From Onchocerca lupi (Eukaryota; Nematoda; Chromadorea; Rhabditida; Onchocercidae), in the NCBI GenBank assembly GCA_028564675.1, contig JAOVVO010000017.1:1-64000 (forward strand): DNA of 64,000 nt. Direction: 5' to 3'. Positions 13,149 to 26,900 of the stretch are shown piece after piece; positions within the stretch are counted from its first letter, which is position 1, and each line of letters opens with the position of its first letter. A program made the position numbers and the translations under genes. The notes under the pieces were generated by a model. That model was not told the origin of the DNA and ran no database searches. It worked only from the letters and a program-made list of their open reading frames with translations.

Positions 13149-14180
13149 ATGAGCAAATTGTTCGTCATTTTTGTGTCAACCATTTTTGTGACATTAACAC
13201 GAGGAGATGATTGGCAAGAAATAATTGAACAGCATGAAATTCTAGCAGAAATACAAAATGAATATTTGCTAGGAGATGAGGAACTTATGGTACCAAGCAA
13301 GGCAGATGAACATTTCAAAGAGTGTTGCATCGAGAAAATTGGTGATTTTTACTGCACAGATCAATTGTGTAGTATAAGTAGCATTTCCAGGATGACACCT
13401 GCTGAGGTAATTTTTATTTCAATCTTTAAATGAGATTGAATTTTTAGACAAATTTCAATTATTGCAGATAATTAATGAAATTCTTGTTAATGATGAGGCT
13501 AAATGCAAAGCATATTTTTGAATCATTTGAAAAGAATAGCTGATGCCAATCTTTCATTTTTTAACATTTCATCAATTTGTCGATTAGATTAAATTACTAC
13601 AGTTAAAAGCTTGTTGAAATTAAAAATTTGACAAAAGCAAAAAAAAATTTTAAAAAATTTTAATTCGATTTACATAATGATTTCTTTGTTATTCTTTCAT
13701 AGAAATGATTTGTAAAATACTTCAGGTTTTTTTTTTTTTAATTTCATTTAATTTTTCGAAGTTATTCGATTGATTACAGCTAATATCACATGTATCACAA
13801 TGTAGTCGAAAGATGCAGAAGATCTGGTCATGTGCTTCCCAAATGAGAGATCAGAGTGATTGCTGTATTGAACGGTAATTAGTATCATTATCATTATCAT
13901 TATCTTGCACAAATTCAAATTTCAGATCAAAATTACTATTCAGCTTCAATCTTTTTCTTTTTTTCTTTTGCTAATTTTTTAAATTTGAAATTTCAGTTTA
14001 ATTCTTCAACTCTTATTATTCAATTATCATATTTTAATGTTAAATTTCAGGAATGTACCTGAACAATGTCTCAATTATTGCAATGGAAAAATGAGATTAA
14101 ACTTGCGGCAACCAGAATTTTTATGCCTCCTTCATTCTAAAAAAATTATTCAATGTTTGAAAGATAATTTGCTATCTTAA
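13149..14180 (+). CDS. Secreted DB-module protein
   Basis: Exons 13149..13406, 13780..13874 and 14051..14180 join in phase to encode about 160 residues. The first about 19 residues are a signal peptide (KLFVIFVSTIFVTLTRG). The remainder carries the nematode DB-module cysteine pattern: FKECC, then DFYCTDQLC, CSRKMQKIWSC, DCCIER and NVPEQCLNYC, spread across all three exons. DB modules are extracellular, cysteine-rich domains of unknown function, abundant in nematodes. The start codon is two bases downstream of a TTTTTTCAG acceptor, so the transcript is probably trans-spliced or has a 5' UTR intron. A clear AATAAA is at 14243. An alternative terminal exon at 13468-13521 could give a truncated product; it is listed separately. 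Confidence 0.87.
13468..13521 (+). CDS. Possible alternative terminal exon of the DB-module gene
   Basis: After a good acceptor (AATTATTGCAG) this stretch continues the frame of exon 1 in phase 0 for 17 codons and then stops at TGA, encoding IINEILVNDEAKCKAYF. Splicing exon 1 to it would remove most of the DB cysteines. It could be a real short isoform or a decoy exon; the main model skips it because the downstream exons restore the family pattern. Confidence 0.3.
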   Translation: MINEILVNDEAKCKAYF

Positions 14181-15579
14181 GGAAAAATGTAAAATTTTTT
14201 GATTTTATAACTTTCTCTATATTTTTTTTCATAGTAAATTTAAATAAAGCTAATAAATGATAACATATCAGACATTATATTAATAATTGTATTGCATTTA
14301 AAAAAAATTTATTTATTTAATAAATACAGTGTAAATATTTTCATTTACGCTGTTAGATTATTCTAAATAGGAAATGAAGGATTTAAAATGTTACTTTTAT
14401 TTTCATTTATCATAAGTTTGCTCAATTTATGTTTGATTTTTTTTTTTTTTAGTGTAACGTAAAGTAAAAGTTGCTTTTATCAATACTAACAATTATTTGG
14501 TATTTGCTCACTTAAATTTTATTAAACAATGTAAAATTTTAAAGAAAGCAATTTTGAAAAAAAATCAAATTTTGCAAATTAGAATTCACTCTCTCTGCAA
14601 TAAAAAAGTGTAAACAAAAAGTATGAAGATAATTATTAATTTGTTAAAAATTATTGATAAGAAATTTGAAAAAAAATGAGTTGTTACTAAGTACTTCATT
14701 AAGCTTTCTTTTAATTGCTTCATTAAAAGCAACTTTGATACATGACCTGAATAAACGGTATATTCAATGCAACGAGCAGGAAAATGGTGTTAATGAGTGG
14801 TACAAAATGAATCTTTGTACTTTTGAAATTTCTAATTATTGCCGGAAATTTTTCGCAATCTGTATATTTTTTTAATTTTTTATATTTAAAATTTTTTTTG
14901 CAAAAAATTTTTGCAATTTTCCAAACTTTCTTTTGAACCAAAATTTCCAAAATTCATTTCAGATTATCATGAATTTGCATGTTTTCTCACTATTTTAGTG
15001 CATCATCGAACCAATCATGAAGCAGAAATTTTGTTGAAATCAATGAGTGTTCACAATATTCTTTTCACCTTAACATTTTAATGCCAATCTTTTAATGATC
15101 TAATTTTTTATAGTTAATTTATAGTTAGTTCAATATAGATTTCCAAGGAATGCTCAGATTTATTTTGTTTGTAAAATTTTTGTGATTTGAATTTAATAAA
15201 ACAAGAGAACAAAATGTTTTTTCTTCTTATTCTAACTTGAAATTATAGAAATTGGAGATGTTAATATATCTGCAAAAGTTAAATACAGAAAAGCTTAAGA
15301 GTCAAGGTTGCACTGAAACATCAATATCATTTGCTAATTTTTTTCACATCCTAGAAGAATCTGACGAGTCAAATTAATTCATTATAGCAGTCAATCTTAA
15401 TTATTTAGCTGTACTATACAAATTTTTGGTTTGATCTATAACGGAATAGTCGAAGCTAAAGATATTTATAATCAAAAAAGAATTTAAGAATTAAAAAAAT
15501 CTGAATATTTTATTATCATTCTCTAAAAACAAAAAATGCTTCCTTGCCCATTATTTCAACTGTCATTTGATGATTGAAA

Positions 15580-15770
15580 TCTACATAAATAAAAATGTAA
15601 ATTTCGTCGTTTATTTCCACACAACGTCTCAAGCCTTCACCGATTGATTTGAAATTTTCATGCAACGTTGCATTCGAATAGACGCGTATTTAAGAACTTT
15701 CGGCGATTTAAGATTTTGAAAAGGTGAAAGTTTGCTTTTTTATTTATATAGACTAGCTGGATCCGGCTAG
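15580..15770 (+). mobile_element. Helitron-like short non-autonomous element, copy B
   Basis: Begins TCTACATAAATAAAAATG after an A and ends GGCTAG before a T, so both ends match Helitron rules (5' TC, 3' CTAG, insertion in AT). The end contains a near-palindrome, CTAGCTGGATCCGGCTAG, fitting the expected 3' hairpin. It shares with copy A the start, CAACGTTGCATTCGAATA, and the TTATATAGACTAGCTGGA block, but is 127 bp shorter. It has no coding capacity. Confidence 0.65.
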
Positions 15771-18700
15771 TAATTAAATAAAACGAAATTTTTTAAATCA
15801 GTCAAAAATTGATAACTTTAAGGTCAAAATAAAATACTTAATATAATTGAAAACGCCTCCAATATTTATTTTACGCTAATTATTAATGCATGATTAGAAG
15901 AAATTTTCTCGTTCTAAGATGCAGGCATTTCAATCCAATATCTGTTTTCTTAGCGTATAGTTTATAAATACTTTATCATGTTAGGAATGATTACGATACC
16001 ATATAGCATTAAAAACATTTGTTTATTTAAATTCTGATCAAATTTTCAATTTAGTGCTGTTCATGCTATCATTTTTACTTTGAATGAGTCAATGAATTTG
16101 TAAAATCGAACAATGACTGGATAATTTGAATGATTGATTGATTCTTTGATTTGGTTAAAATAAAAACTGCAAAAAATTTTTTGCTACAAATAGCATGGAT
16201 ATGCTAATTATTAGTGAAATGAATGTTCACATGTGTTTGATGTGTAGTCACTTTTATCTCTTCGTAAACATCAATCTAATTCATTAATGCTAAAAATGAA
16301 GTCAATTTCCAGAGAATTACCACCAAACTGTGAATCTTATTGCAATTGCAATTAAAAAATAATATATTGGATTTTATTTTTTGTATTATTTCAATCAAAT
16401 TTTAACCAGTTTTAAGGAATATTATAAAAACTAATAATTTTGCTATTAAAAAAAAAGATAAATGACCGAGATGGTCGATTCAGATAACTTATGCATATTA
16501 TCTGATCAATTCTGATAAATGAATAATAAATGATAAAAATAGTTTAACAAAAGAAGAAAATATGCTATAATCATAGTAATTTCATCATAAAACCATAAAA
16601 ATTTTATGAAAACGAAAAAAATTTCTTATCACTGCCAAGCTTGATAACAATGATTAATAATTTTACAATGGAAAGAGCGAATTTATTTCAATGTGATATC
16701 TATCCTAAAATATAATACTGTAGTAAAGATTTATAAAAATTTTAATAATATGAAGTTTTTAGCTGGATACAATAATAATAGAGATTTTAGGAACACAGTA
16801 ATAGGGAAATTTTTGCAAAAATACAACAACGATGAAGATTTTTAAAATGATAATAAAGACTTTAAGAAGAAGAAGGAATAATAAGAATTGTAAAATGATA
16901 TTAGTCATAAGCTTTTCAATTATCATCCCAATTATCTATTCGTCATTAATCAAACTTTTCCAAAATTTGAACAAAACTTTCTTGTACTGTCTTTTCATCC
17001 TATCAAAATTATCAGTATCTATGAAAAACTAATTTTTAAAGTCTCTACTGCAACTATTTGAATATTTTAAATAAATTTGAAAAAGGAGTGAGGAAAAAAA
17101 TGAATTAATGTCTAAATGGTTTCATTAATGAAAAAGAAAAAATTGAATGAAATAAATGCTTTATTGATTTCAATCAATATCAAAAAATTCAAAATAATTT
17201 AAAGTAAACGATTCTTCTCGTCGAATATTTGCATGAAAAATTGCGAAATGAAAATCGTAGAAATTAGTTCCAGTCTGAATTAGTTGAAATTTAGAATTTT
17301 AAACGAATCGTTAGATTTAACTTTCTTGAATTAAAATAAAAACTGAAAAACTTTTATTACTAATTTTATTTAAATAGTGATCATTTTCGTGGTACTACTA
17401 GCTGCTAATATTTTCATAATGTGAGGAAATATTCAAGCGAATCTTTCGGGAGAATGAAAAGCAAAAAAAAAAAAAAAAGTTATTTGATCATTTTTTCAGT
17501 GCTTAATAAACTTATCAACACCTTTTTCAGCTTTTATTTCAATTTAACAATCATTAAATTTTACAATTTTAAGTTCTAGCAAATTTAGGTCTAAAAATTT
17601 TTTTTTTCTTTTTGAAAATTTTACGATCTTTTCTGCAAGACTTATTTGTTGCAGTAGATTTTTTGCTCCAAATTAATTTCGAAACTTTGATATTGATTGA
17701 AATGAATGAAATACACATTTCGTGCTTTTTCTTTCGGATAAGTAAAATGAAATAGGTTTGTTTTTTGTTTTTTTTTCTTTTTTTTTCTTTTTTTTTGCAA
17801 TATTGAAAACGAAACATCAGTAAAAGTCATTAAAAATTCCATATAATTGAGGATCGTTTACGACAACTGCAACTTGACAAACAGAATTTTTCTCATCTAA
17901 TTTGATATTAGTGTCTGGTTTTTTTTTTTTTTGATTTATAAAAGTTTTTTTTTCTTGATGAAAAATTTATTTAGACTAGTTTTATAAACAAAAAAGTTAT
18001 TTTACAATTTTTAGTTTTCTTGTAATTCAAATATAATCTGTGTTAAACAATCAATAATAGTTGCTTTTGAATAAAATACAAAGGTTACTTGCATAAATTG
18101 AAATAATAAAAAAAATTGCATAACATAATTTGATTCAAATATTTCATTTTTTGTTATTTCGTACAATGATAATTTTTGCTAGATTAACGGAATGATTGGT
18201 AGAATTCCAGAATTTTTCAATTTCCTCCGAAATTTTTCGAGCTGTTTGGAAAGGACCAATTTAATGCAAACTTCAAGAGTACTCAGGCTGAATTTATTAG
18301 TTTTTTTTTTTTTAATTTTGTTTATTTTTGCAAGAATTATTTCACAACATTCTTTCATTCATACATCCAAACATCACGAAAATAATCTGAGGCAAATTAT
18401 CGTTATAGCAAATACTTTTTATGTTAAATTGATGAGCAAAGCACAAAAATTTCTAATTTGATAAAAAATTGCACTGCTCAATAAGTTTAGTTGAGAATTA
18501 GAATTGTAAAATATTTTTATTTATTTAAAATTTGAAAAAAAATTTGTACCATAATTTCAGCAAATATTTTTCAATATTTTCAATAAGTTTTAATATAATT
18601 CGTAAAATTCCTACTATATCTAGTAATTGAACAAAAAATATGAATTTGAATTTTTGTATAAAACTAAATTAAATATGCTTGATTGCTCATGCCATTATTA

Positions 18701-20599
18701 TAAGAACGAAGCTAATGGAATGAATAATAATCCTTTCTGAATAAATTGAAAAAATAATTGATAAAGTTTTAATGGAAGTTATTTCCTAACTTATTTTGTT
18801 GATTTTTTTTCTTTTTTTTTTGGTTTTTTTTCTGTTTTTGAAAAATAGAATCATTATTTTTATGCATAAAATAATGCGTACAATTCATCAATCATACAGG
18901 TATTACTAATTAAATATTTGAAATAAGTTTAAGGTTTGACAATTTGAAAATTTTTGTTTTTGATTTGGTTTGGTTGAATGAACTTTAGGATTTTGAAAAG
19001 AAGCCTCAATTGTTTAACGATCGAATTTCCACTTAACTAAATTTTAAGGGATTTATTCGATTGGAAATATTAGATGTCATAAATTGCTATACTTTAATCA
19101 TAATATTTGATCGATATAAATGCATTACAAGATGATTAAGATGAATTATAACATGAAAGTAGCCATAATTTTGGCAAGAAAAAATTTTCAGTTTTGAATT
19201 TTCTTTCTTTTTTAATTTAAAATTTAATTTTTTCTTCTTGCCGAAATGATTATTCTCAGATTATAATTCATTTCAGTAATATTACAGATGATCATTTACA
19301 ATTTCAACAAAATGCTAAAAAAATAGAATAGTGTTGACTATTGTTCAAAATATTTAGCATATTTTGAAGATATTTTTTCATAACTGAAAAAAAAAATTTA
19401 TTTAATATTTGAAAAGAAAATGGTTTTTGAAGGATAGTACTTGATAGATTTTAATTTCAATTTATATACTAATTATTTCCTTAGTGCTTGCATTATTTGT
19501 TGCTGAAAAATATTGAAGCTTAGAAATTTGATATTCATTTATAGTAATGCCTTGCTTACAGGAATGATCAAAAACAATCTTTTCAATTCAATAATATCAG
19601 CTTATCATTTCACCACGGCGATTCTAATTGCACATGATTAATTTGAAAAAGAGGCCAATTAGAGTTGAGACGATTTAATGATAATTAATTTTGCTAATTG
19701 CTGATCACCATCATTTTACTTTCCCTATTATAATAATTAAGTTAATTTTCTATAAATTTGCTTCTCGATGTTACCTAATCGAAAGTTGAATTTTTTTCGA
19801 ATTAAAGTTTTAATTCGAAACCAATAGTCATTCAATACAACTGATATTAAAGTTTTATTTTATTTTCATTTTATTAAGTTATTAAAATCTATTAATAAAT
19901 CATCAAAAATGATTTCACTTGACTTAAAATCGATCAATCGAAATAATTCACAAAAAAATATATATATCTGAACATACAATTGAAACTCTATTATTTCATT
20001 ATTTTTAGTTCTCATAAAAATTTACTGTTAAGAAATACATGAAATTTTAACATTTCAGAATGACGGAATTAATATTTGAGTACAGTTAGTCGTTTTAACC
20101 ATTTTTTATCATTTAATTCTAATCATGATTTAAAAATTTTTAATGTTATAGTAATGAAAAAAATATATATATATATGAGAAGTTTGTTTACACTATTAAT
20201 TTGAATTCTTATCTTTATCACAAAACATTGTCATTTGAGATGATCCATTAAATTTCTTTTGCATTTTGGAATGATTTGAGAGATAGCATGAAAGAATATA
20301 TCATACCATATCTTAAATATCAATGCCTCATTAATTCGTCATTTAAAAAATAAAGCATTTCTGATTCAATGGATTTATTGCGTTTATTTATTTTACGTGA
20401 AATCGTTAATCAATCAATCAACCATAAATGCATCGATAGAAGGAGAAAAATCTTATACTGTTCTTTTATTTATAACGATTCATTTACGATTGATTAATAT
20501 GAATGAACAGCATTTACGTGATTTTACGTGATCCTATTGTTTGCGCGATTTCCATTATTTATGCAAAATTTCCATTGTATCCATTATATTGCTATCCTT

Positions 20600-20623
20600 T
20601 ATATATATATATATATATATATA
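20600..20623. repeat. (TA)n microsatellite
   Basis: Uninterrupted TA dinucleotide run in the gene-poor stretch. Confidence 0.85.
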
Positions 20624-20865
20624 CATAAATATAAAGATATATCATATAAAATAAATAAAAAATTTTTCAAATCATTTAGGGATTCATTCTCCTAAATGTT
20701 TCGTGAAATATCCAATGATTTCATGAAACATTTATGTAAATGTCAATGTTTCGTGACATTGTTCGATATTTCTGCCGATTTTACTAAAGTTATTTTCCCG
20801 TTGATGATATATATCAATAATAAAAAAAAAAAAAAAAAAAAAAGAAAAGAAAACAAAAAAAAAAA

Positions 20866-20897
<32 letters not shown>

Positions 20898-22222
20898 AAG
20901 AAGACATTCTTTCATATTCCATTTATATCTAATCAAAAATATTTCTTCACTTGGCAACAATTGAAAATTTATTTATTTATTATAATTTTGATTAAATTTC
21001 TTTCTATCATTATCATCATTCATTGTTATCATTATGATAAAATGCTCCAATCGCCATCCGTTCATACTTATTCAGAAATTCATACGATTTTTTTTTCCAC
21101 TTTGAAAGTTCATCAATAAGTAAAGTTCATAAAATAAAACCATTAATCGATCATTCAATACTTCATACTTGCATGATTATATCACGAATTTTACCGGATA
21201 TAACAGATTTCAATTGATTTCATCTATCAATTTTGTTTTTTGCAATTCTGACTTGTCTATTTGCATATGCAAAATTTAATCCACATCTTCAAATTTTACC
21301 TTTACATATCATTTCCAATCTTGTTGAGTTAAGGTCAGATTAACCGAAGAAATTGAATCATTAATCACTTTATCAATGAAATTCGAAATTCTTGTTACTG
21401 TTTTTTTTTTTCGTTTAAATAAAATTATTCTAATTTCTTTTATTTTAGGCTATCTTTGTAAGACTATTTTGAAAATATCCAGAAAATTTCCAATTTAATT
21501 ATTTTTGTTAAATACTAGATTTTTCCTCCTTCTTTTTTTAAACAAAGGAATCAACCATCATCATTTTCAATATCCTATTGAACATATCATTTTCAAGCAT
21601 TTTGAAATCAATCAATTTTCCATTACATTTGTTTTTTTTTTTTTTTTTTCAATTAATCATTACTCATTAATGATAAATTCATTTGTTACTAATCATATGT
21701 GATTTCATGATACATTAACATATTGTTTAAAACATACCTTTAATCAAATGAGATTTCGTTCTTTTTTTCATTAACAGAAAAAAATTTTTCTTTTGACGAG
21801 AATTTTTTCTTTCAAGTTCAGTAGCTAACTGATAGCAAAGTTTGTACTCTTTTTCTTTTCTCTCTCTTTTTTTTCTTCATAAAGTTTTTTTTTTTTTTTT
21901 TTTTTAACTTCAACCATTGTTATTCATCTTTACAACTTATAAGAACTTCTTTCAAAAAAAAAAAAAAAAAAAAGTAAAAATGGTATGTTTATTGTAATAA
22001 TGAAATTAAAAGTGATAGTAATAACTAGAAATGAAAAAAAAAATTTTCCTGATAGATGATAATAAAATAGTAATAATTTAAAAAAGCAAGAGACTAAAAA
22101 GATATTCAATAGAAAAGTGATAAAAAATTTTAAATTTATTAGAAAAGTGATAAAGAATTTTAAATCTCTGATTTTAATCAGCATTAATTTGGTAATTTGA
22201 AGTGAATAAGATGGCAATTTAA

Positions 22223-22297
22223 CTATTACTGTAGGTTATCATTTTGTTTGTCAGATTGTAAAGATTGTGATAAACAAAATGATAGCTTCAATAATAG
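22223..22297 (+). ncRNA. Hairpin resembling a microRNA precursor
   Basis: A 17-bp stem (22237-22253 with 22268-22284, one G-U-type pair) closes a 14-nt loop, and outer flanks CTATTA/TAATAG extend it imperfectly to about 30 bp per arm. Length, bulges and loop size suit a pre-miRNA. I do not recognise the sequence as a known nematode miRNA; strand is arbitrary. Confidence 0.3.
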
Positions 22298-23916
22298 AAA
22301 ATTGATATCTTACTGAGTAAAATCTAATTAGAGAACGGAGTATTTTTGCAATGATATTATTATTTCTAAATATGAACTATTTATTTATTGAATTAACTAA
22401 TTGATAATTATGTTATAACCATTCTTATTACTTAATTTGAAATGAAAATAATTTTCCTGTTTTTTTTTCTTTAGCTAACTTTTTCAAGCTATATCAGTTT
22501 TGCTTACTGGAACTGAAAAGATCGCAAAAATCTTTATTCATAAATAATGCGACAAATTTCTTTGCTGCGATTAATTTATCTGTTCAAAATAGACTTTATT
22601 ATAAATCCAAGCTTATTTATTATATTACCCTTTTTTTTTTTTTTTTTTTTTTTTTTCAATTTTTTGTTTTTCGTTTTTTTTTTTTTTTTTTTTTTTTTCT
22701 CGCAGCAAAGAAATGAAGAAATATGATGCACTATAATAAATTTATAATTCAAAACTATTCTTTCTCTCTTCTTTAAATCATTTTTTCTTGCTTAATTAAA
22801 AATTTATTAGATTTTAATCTTCGATTTCCTACTTCTTCTTTCCTAATATAATATATGAAATAAATATACTGTAATTGAAATAAGAATTTCATCAAGCTTA
22901 AATAAAAGTTTTCTGCGGTAAATTAAAATTTTCATATTTTTTAAAGAAGAAAAAAGATGAGAAATTTTAATATTTGAAAAGAAAATGAATATAGCGTAAA
23001 ATTAAAGCTATTTGTGTTAATTTATTTCATTTCCTTCATTTTAAATTGCTTTGATGTGTGTATGTTTGTGTATATAAAAGATGGAATATGAAAGGATTTT
23101 TTATTTGAAACTTATTTTTTTTTCTTTTTTTTTACTTTAATTCTGTCAAATTTTCAAATCAGTGCGATATATAAATATTTTACATGAAAAAGTTGTCGAC
23201 TTCCCAGTTCAATTTCCGGCTAATCTAATAAATAATTTAAAAAATTCTGTATTGCTGGATAATCATCAAAAAGAAATTTCAGTTAAACTGGCAATATGCC
23301 ACATCTGTATAGCAAAGAGCATATTAAATTTCAAAAAACTATTATTACTTCCTTTTTTTTTTTTTTTTTTTTAAAAATTACTTTGTATTTTTAAAAATTA
23401 CTTTGTAGAAAATATTTTGGGAAAAAAGTTTTTTTTTTTTTGTATCAATTTAGTTTAAATATAGCACTTATATTAGTATTAAAATAAAGGCAAAATTTTT
23501 TGCAATTAATTAAAACAATATTACATTTATACAATGCAATTGTGGAAGAAATGTTTAAAAATTTTTTAGAAAAATATATAAAATTATTCCTGAATAATAA
23601 TATACAATATTAGAGATTGTATGATTTATTGATTTCTTCTTTCTTTTTTTTTTTTTTTTCTCTTTTTGTTCACTTCAAATCATAAATATTTTTAAAATTT
23701 GAATACTTTAATTTCTTGAATATACTATTAAAAGGATAGAAATTATTTTGTTTTTTTTTTTTCCAAATATTTATTTATTGTTGAATTTTAAGTGTAATTA
23801 TTCAAAGAAATTACAAGTTTATATTTATGCTATATGCATTGTAAGAATATTTTCCAAAAAATTTCTTCAATTTAATTAAAAAAAAAAAAAAAAAAAAAAG
23901 CTTTTTTTTTTCAGTA

Positions 23917-26900
23917 ATGAGTTGGGTAGTCCAACAAATTGCATTGTATACGGTATGCATCCCAATCATTTTTGCTTTATGCATTTTGGCCGCTTTTTGT
24001 AATTTATTGGTCCTGTTAACTCGACTACAGATCAAAAATCGAAGTGCTGCCCTGGAATTGACCTTTTCCTTGGCCGTATCAGATATTTGGACATCAATCG
24101 TCGTTGTTGCATCATTATTCCGCAATTCTTATATGCCTGTTGTATTGGGTATAAATTATACGTCTGTATGTTTCTCACTTACTTTAGAGGTAACAAAAAT
24201 TTGTTACTAATTAATTTATACATTTATTTAATATTTAATAAAATAAAATTTTGCGAAATATTTGAAAAAAAAAAAAGAAAAAACTAAATTTTGTTCAAAA
24301 TTAAATAATTAATTCAAAATTCTGTGCTAATTATTTATTACGAATAAAATAGATTGATAAATTGAAAATATATTTCATTTTTTTTTTTTATAGTTATTGA
24401 ATATGCTAAATGGTAGAAATTTTTTTTTTAACATATTTTTTGTTTTCTTCAAATTTGATTATAACGCATATATTAATTATTATCTGAGCATTTATAAGAT
24501 TATTAAATTAGTTTTGATATTTGAAAATTAAATTTATCCTATCTGTGTAGATTAAATAAGTAATGAATATTTTCTGTTCAAGAATAAACAAATGAAGTTG
24601 TAGTATTTTAGCAAAACATTTCCAAATTATAGTATGAATTGAAATAAAAAAAAATTGATACGATTAAATATTAAATGCTTCATGGGAAGCAATTTTATTT
24701 ATTTAAAGCGATAAAATATATCGAAATTAATTTCATATTTAGTTATTAAATATGGAAAAAAGATTGAGCATTGATCTTCTCGAGCATTTCTTGATATTAT
24801 CCATTTAGCCAATTCATTCATTTTTAAAAAAAAAGGGGAAAAAAAAGGGAAAAAAAAGGAAAAAAAGAACCTAATTGATGGAATGGAATCAGTTGTTCGA
24901 AAAAAGTTAAAAATAAAAGTTTTCACATCAATCATAATTGATGAATCATCAGAATTGTTAGCAATTAGAATTTAACACTTTGTTAGAAATATAAAATCAT
25001 AAAAAAAAAAAAAAAAAGTGGATTCAAAAATGATGCGATAAAACAAATTATAAACTGATTTTTTCTTTTTCCCATGCTAAAATATTTCCAAAGTTTAATT
25101 AAAAGCCTATTTCGTACTTTTCTAATCATTTGTGTGAAAAAAAAATATGAATAATAGAATGGAAAAAGAAAAAAAAATAATTTCGAGAATGAATTCTCAG
25201 TCAAAAATCGAAAATTTTAAAGTTCTCATTTCTTTTCAAAAAAAGAAAAAGCAAACATCGAGAAGATAAAAGTTATAGAAAAATTCTGATTAAAATATGA
25301 ATAATTCTTGTTGTTAATTTAGCTAAATTTCGAAATCGTTATATTTCTTTCCGTCAGCAATTATGCAAGTTTACTTCTTCAGGTATTTCGAACAGGTGGA
25401 CTGCTAACTGGTCTTTTTCACCTGTCCACTTTGGCAGTTTATCATTTGCTATCTATCACACATCCGTTTGATCATAATAAATTGTTAAATCGATACAGGA
25501 CACGATTGATAGTGGTTTTAATTTGGCTTTTACCGCCATTAATCCTTTTAATGTACTTTTCCGCTTGGCCTAATCAAGGATATCGAATTAAAAATTGTTC
25601 GGTAGTTGACTTCTATGATAAATTGTATTTTCGGATGATAATTTCAATTTTGATTGTCGCACTCATGTTGAGCACTGGATTGATGTATTGGAAATTACTC
25701 AAGAAGCTAAATGAAGTTTGTGAAAGCTTAATTTCATCATTCAAAAATTTTCCAATCAGATTAAACTTTTTGTTTATCAATTTTCATTTTTTAACACAAG
25801 TGAACTTATTGATTGAAATAATTTTTCCATGAAAATATAATCCTGTTTGAATTTTAATATAAAAAAATAGAATTATTCTCATAAATGCATGAAGATTTTT
25901 GAAAATAAATTGAAGAAAAAAAAAAATTTAATTTAGAATAAATTAGATAATGAAAATAATATGAGAATTGTTTTCATCGTTAATTTAGTTTTAAAATTAT
26001 ATTTTGAAAATAAAACAAAACGAAAGATTATTCTTTTTCTTTTTTTTTTTTTCAAGTAAATGATAAAATTCAGGCAAATTTTATCATTTACACAAAAAAA
26101 AAAAAAAAATAAACATTTTTCATTTCATAAACGAATTAAAATCAACTTTTAGTTGCAATTAAATCTTTTTTCTTTTTTTTTTTTGATTTTAACAAATTTC
26201 AGATATAAATTAGTCTTAAATGTATTATTATCAAAAAATTTCAAGAAAAATTGCAATTCTTTTTTTCTTTTTCAGTCTTTTACAAAATCTACGACAACAA
26301 TACGTAAACATCGCATTGTAATAGCATCAGGCCTTATTTTTGGAACATTCGTCATAGGCTGGTTACCGGCATCGTTACTTTACATACTTACGGCCCAAGA
26401 TATGCCACTTTATCAGGTTGAAAGTATTTGGCTGAATATATTTGCTTTAACGACATTGATCCTTATCATGATTAAATCGATCACCAATCCGATCATCTAT
26501 GCTACAAGGTATGCTTTGATCAATTTTTCGTTTTCATTTATTTTTTCTAAAAAATTAAAAAGGCATGAAATGTGATAGGCTTTTGTTACATTTTGAAAAG
26601 GTTCTTTAAAACTGAAGAGAAGAGGAAAATTCTTTTGGAATTTTAATTTTTTCTTTTTTTTTTTTTTTTATAGATCATGACAAAAAGTAAGATGAGTAAA
26701 TTTGAAAGAAATTATATTTTAAAAATTGAAAAATTTAAAGAATTCAAATTGTTCATATTAAATTTTGAAATTCATTCAATGTATTGCTCCATTTAGATTA
26801 TTTAAAATTCAACAATCTATTGGAAATGAATTATATACATGTTTCATTTCTTTAACATCATTATTACTGATTAATTAAAAAATTTTTATCATTTACAGAA

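Larger units (their letters stand above)
14181..23916. other. Long gene-poor stretch
   Basis: About 9.7 kb with no convincing coding exons. Open frames such as 14654-14875, 16832-17032, 18192-18461 and 23162-23374 are low-complexity or hydrophobic runs without supporting splice context or family resemblance. The stretch contains Helitron-like copy B (15580-15770), a (TA)n tract (20600-20623), large A and T tracts (20821-20882, 22631-22699) and an miRNA-precursor-like hairpin (22223-22297). The frame at 23162 follows an acceptor (TTTTCAAATCAG) and might hold a 5' exon of the downstream receptor gene, but its phase does not fit. Confidence 0.5.

Noticed and set aside
20696..20932. 78-codon open frame
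   Set aside because: Second half is a lysine run from an A tract; no splice sites or homology.
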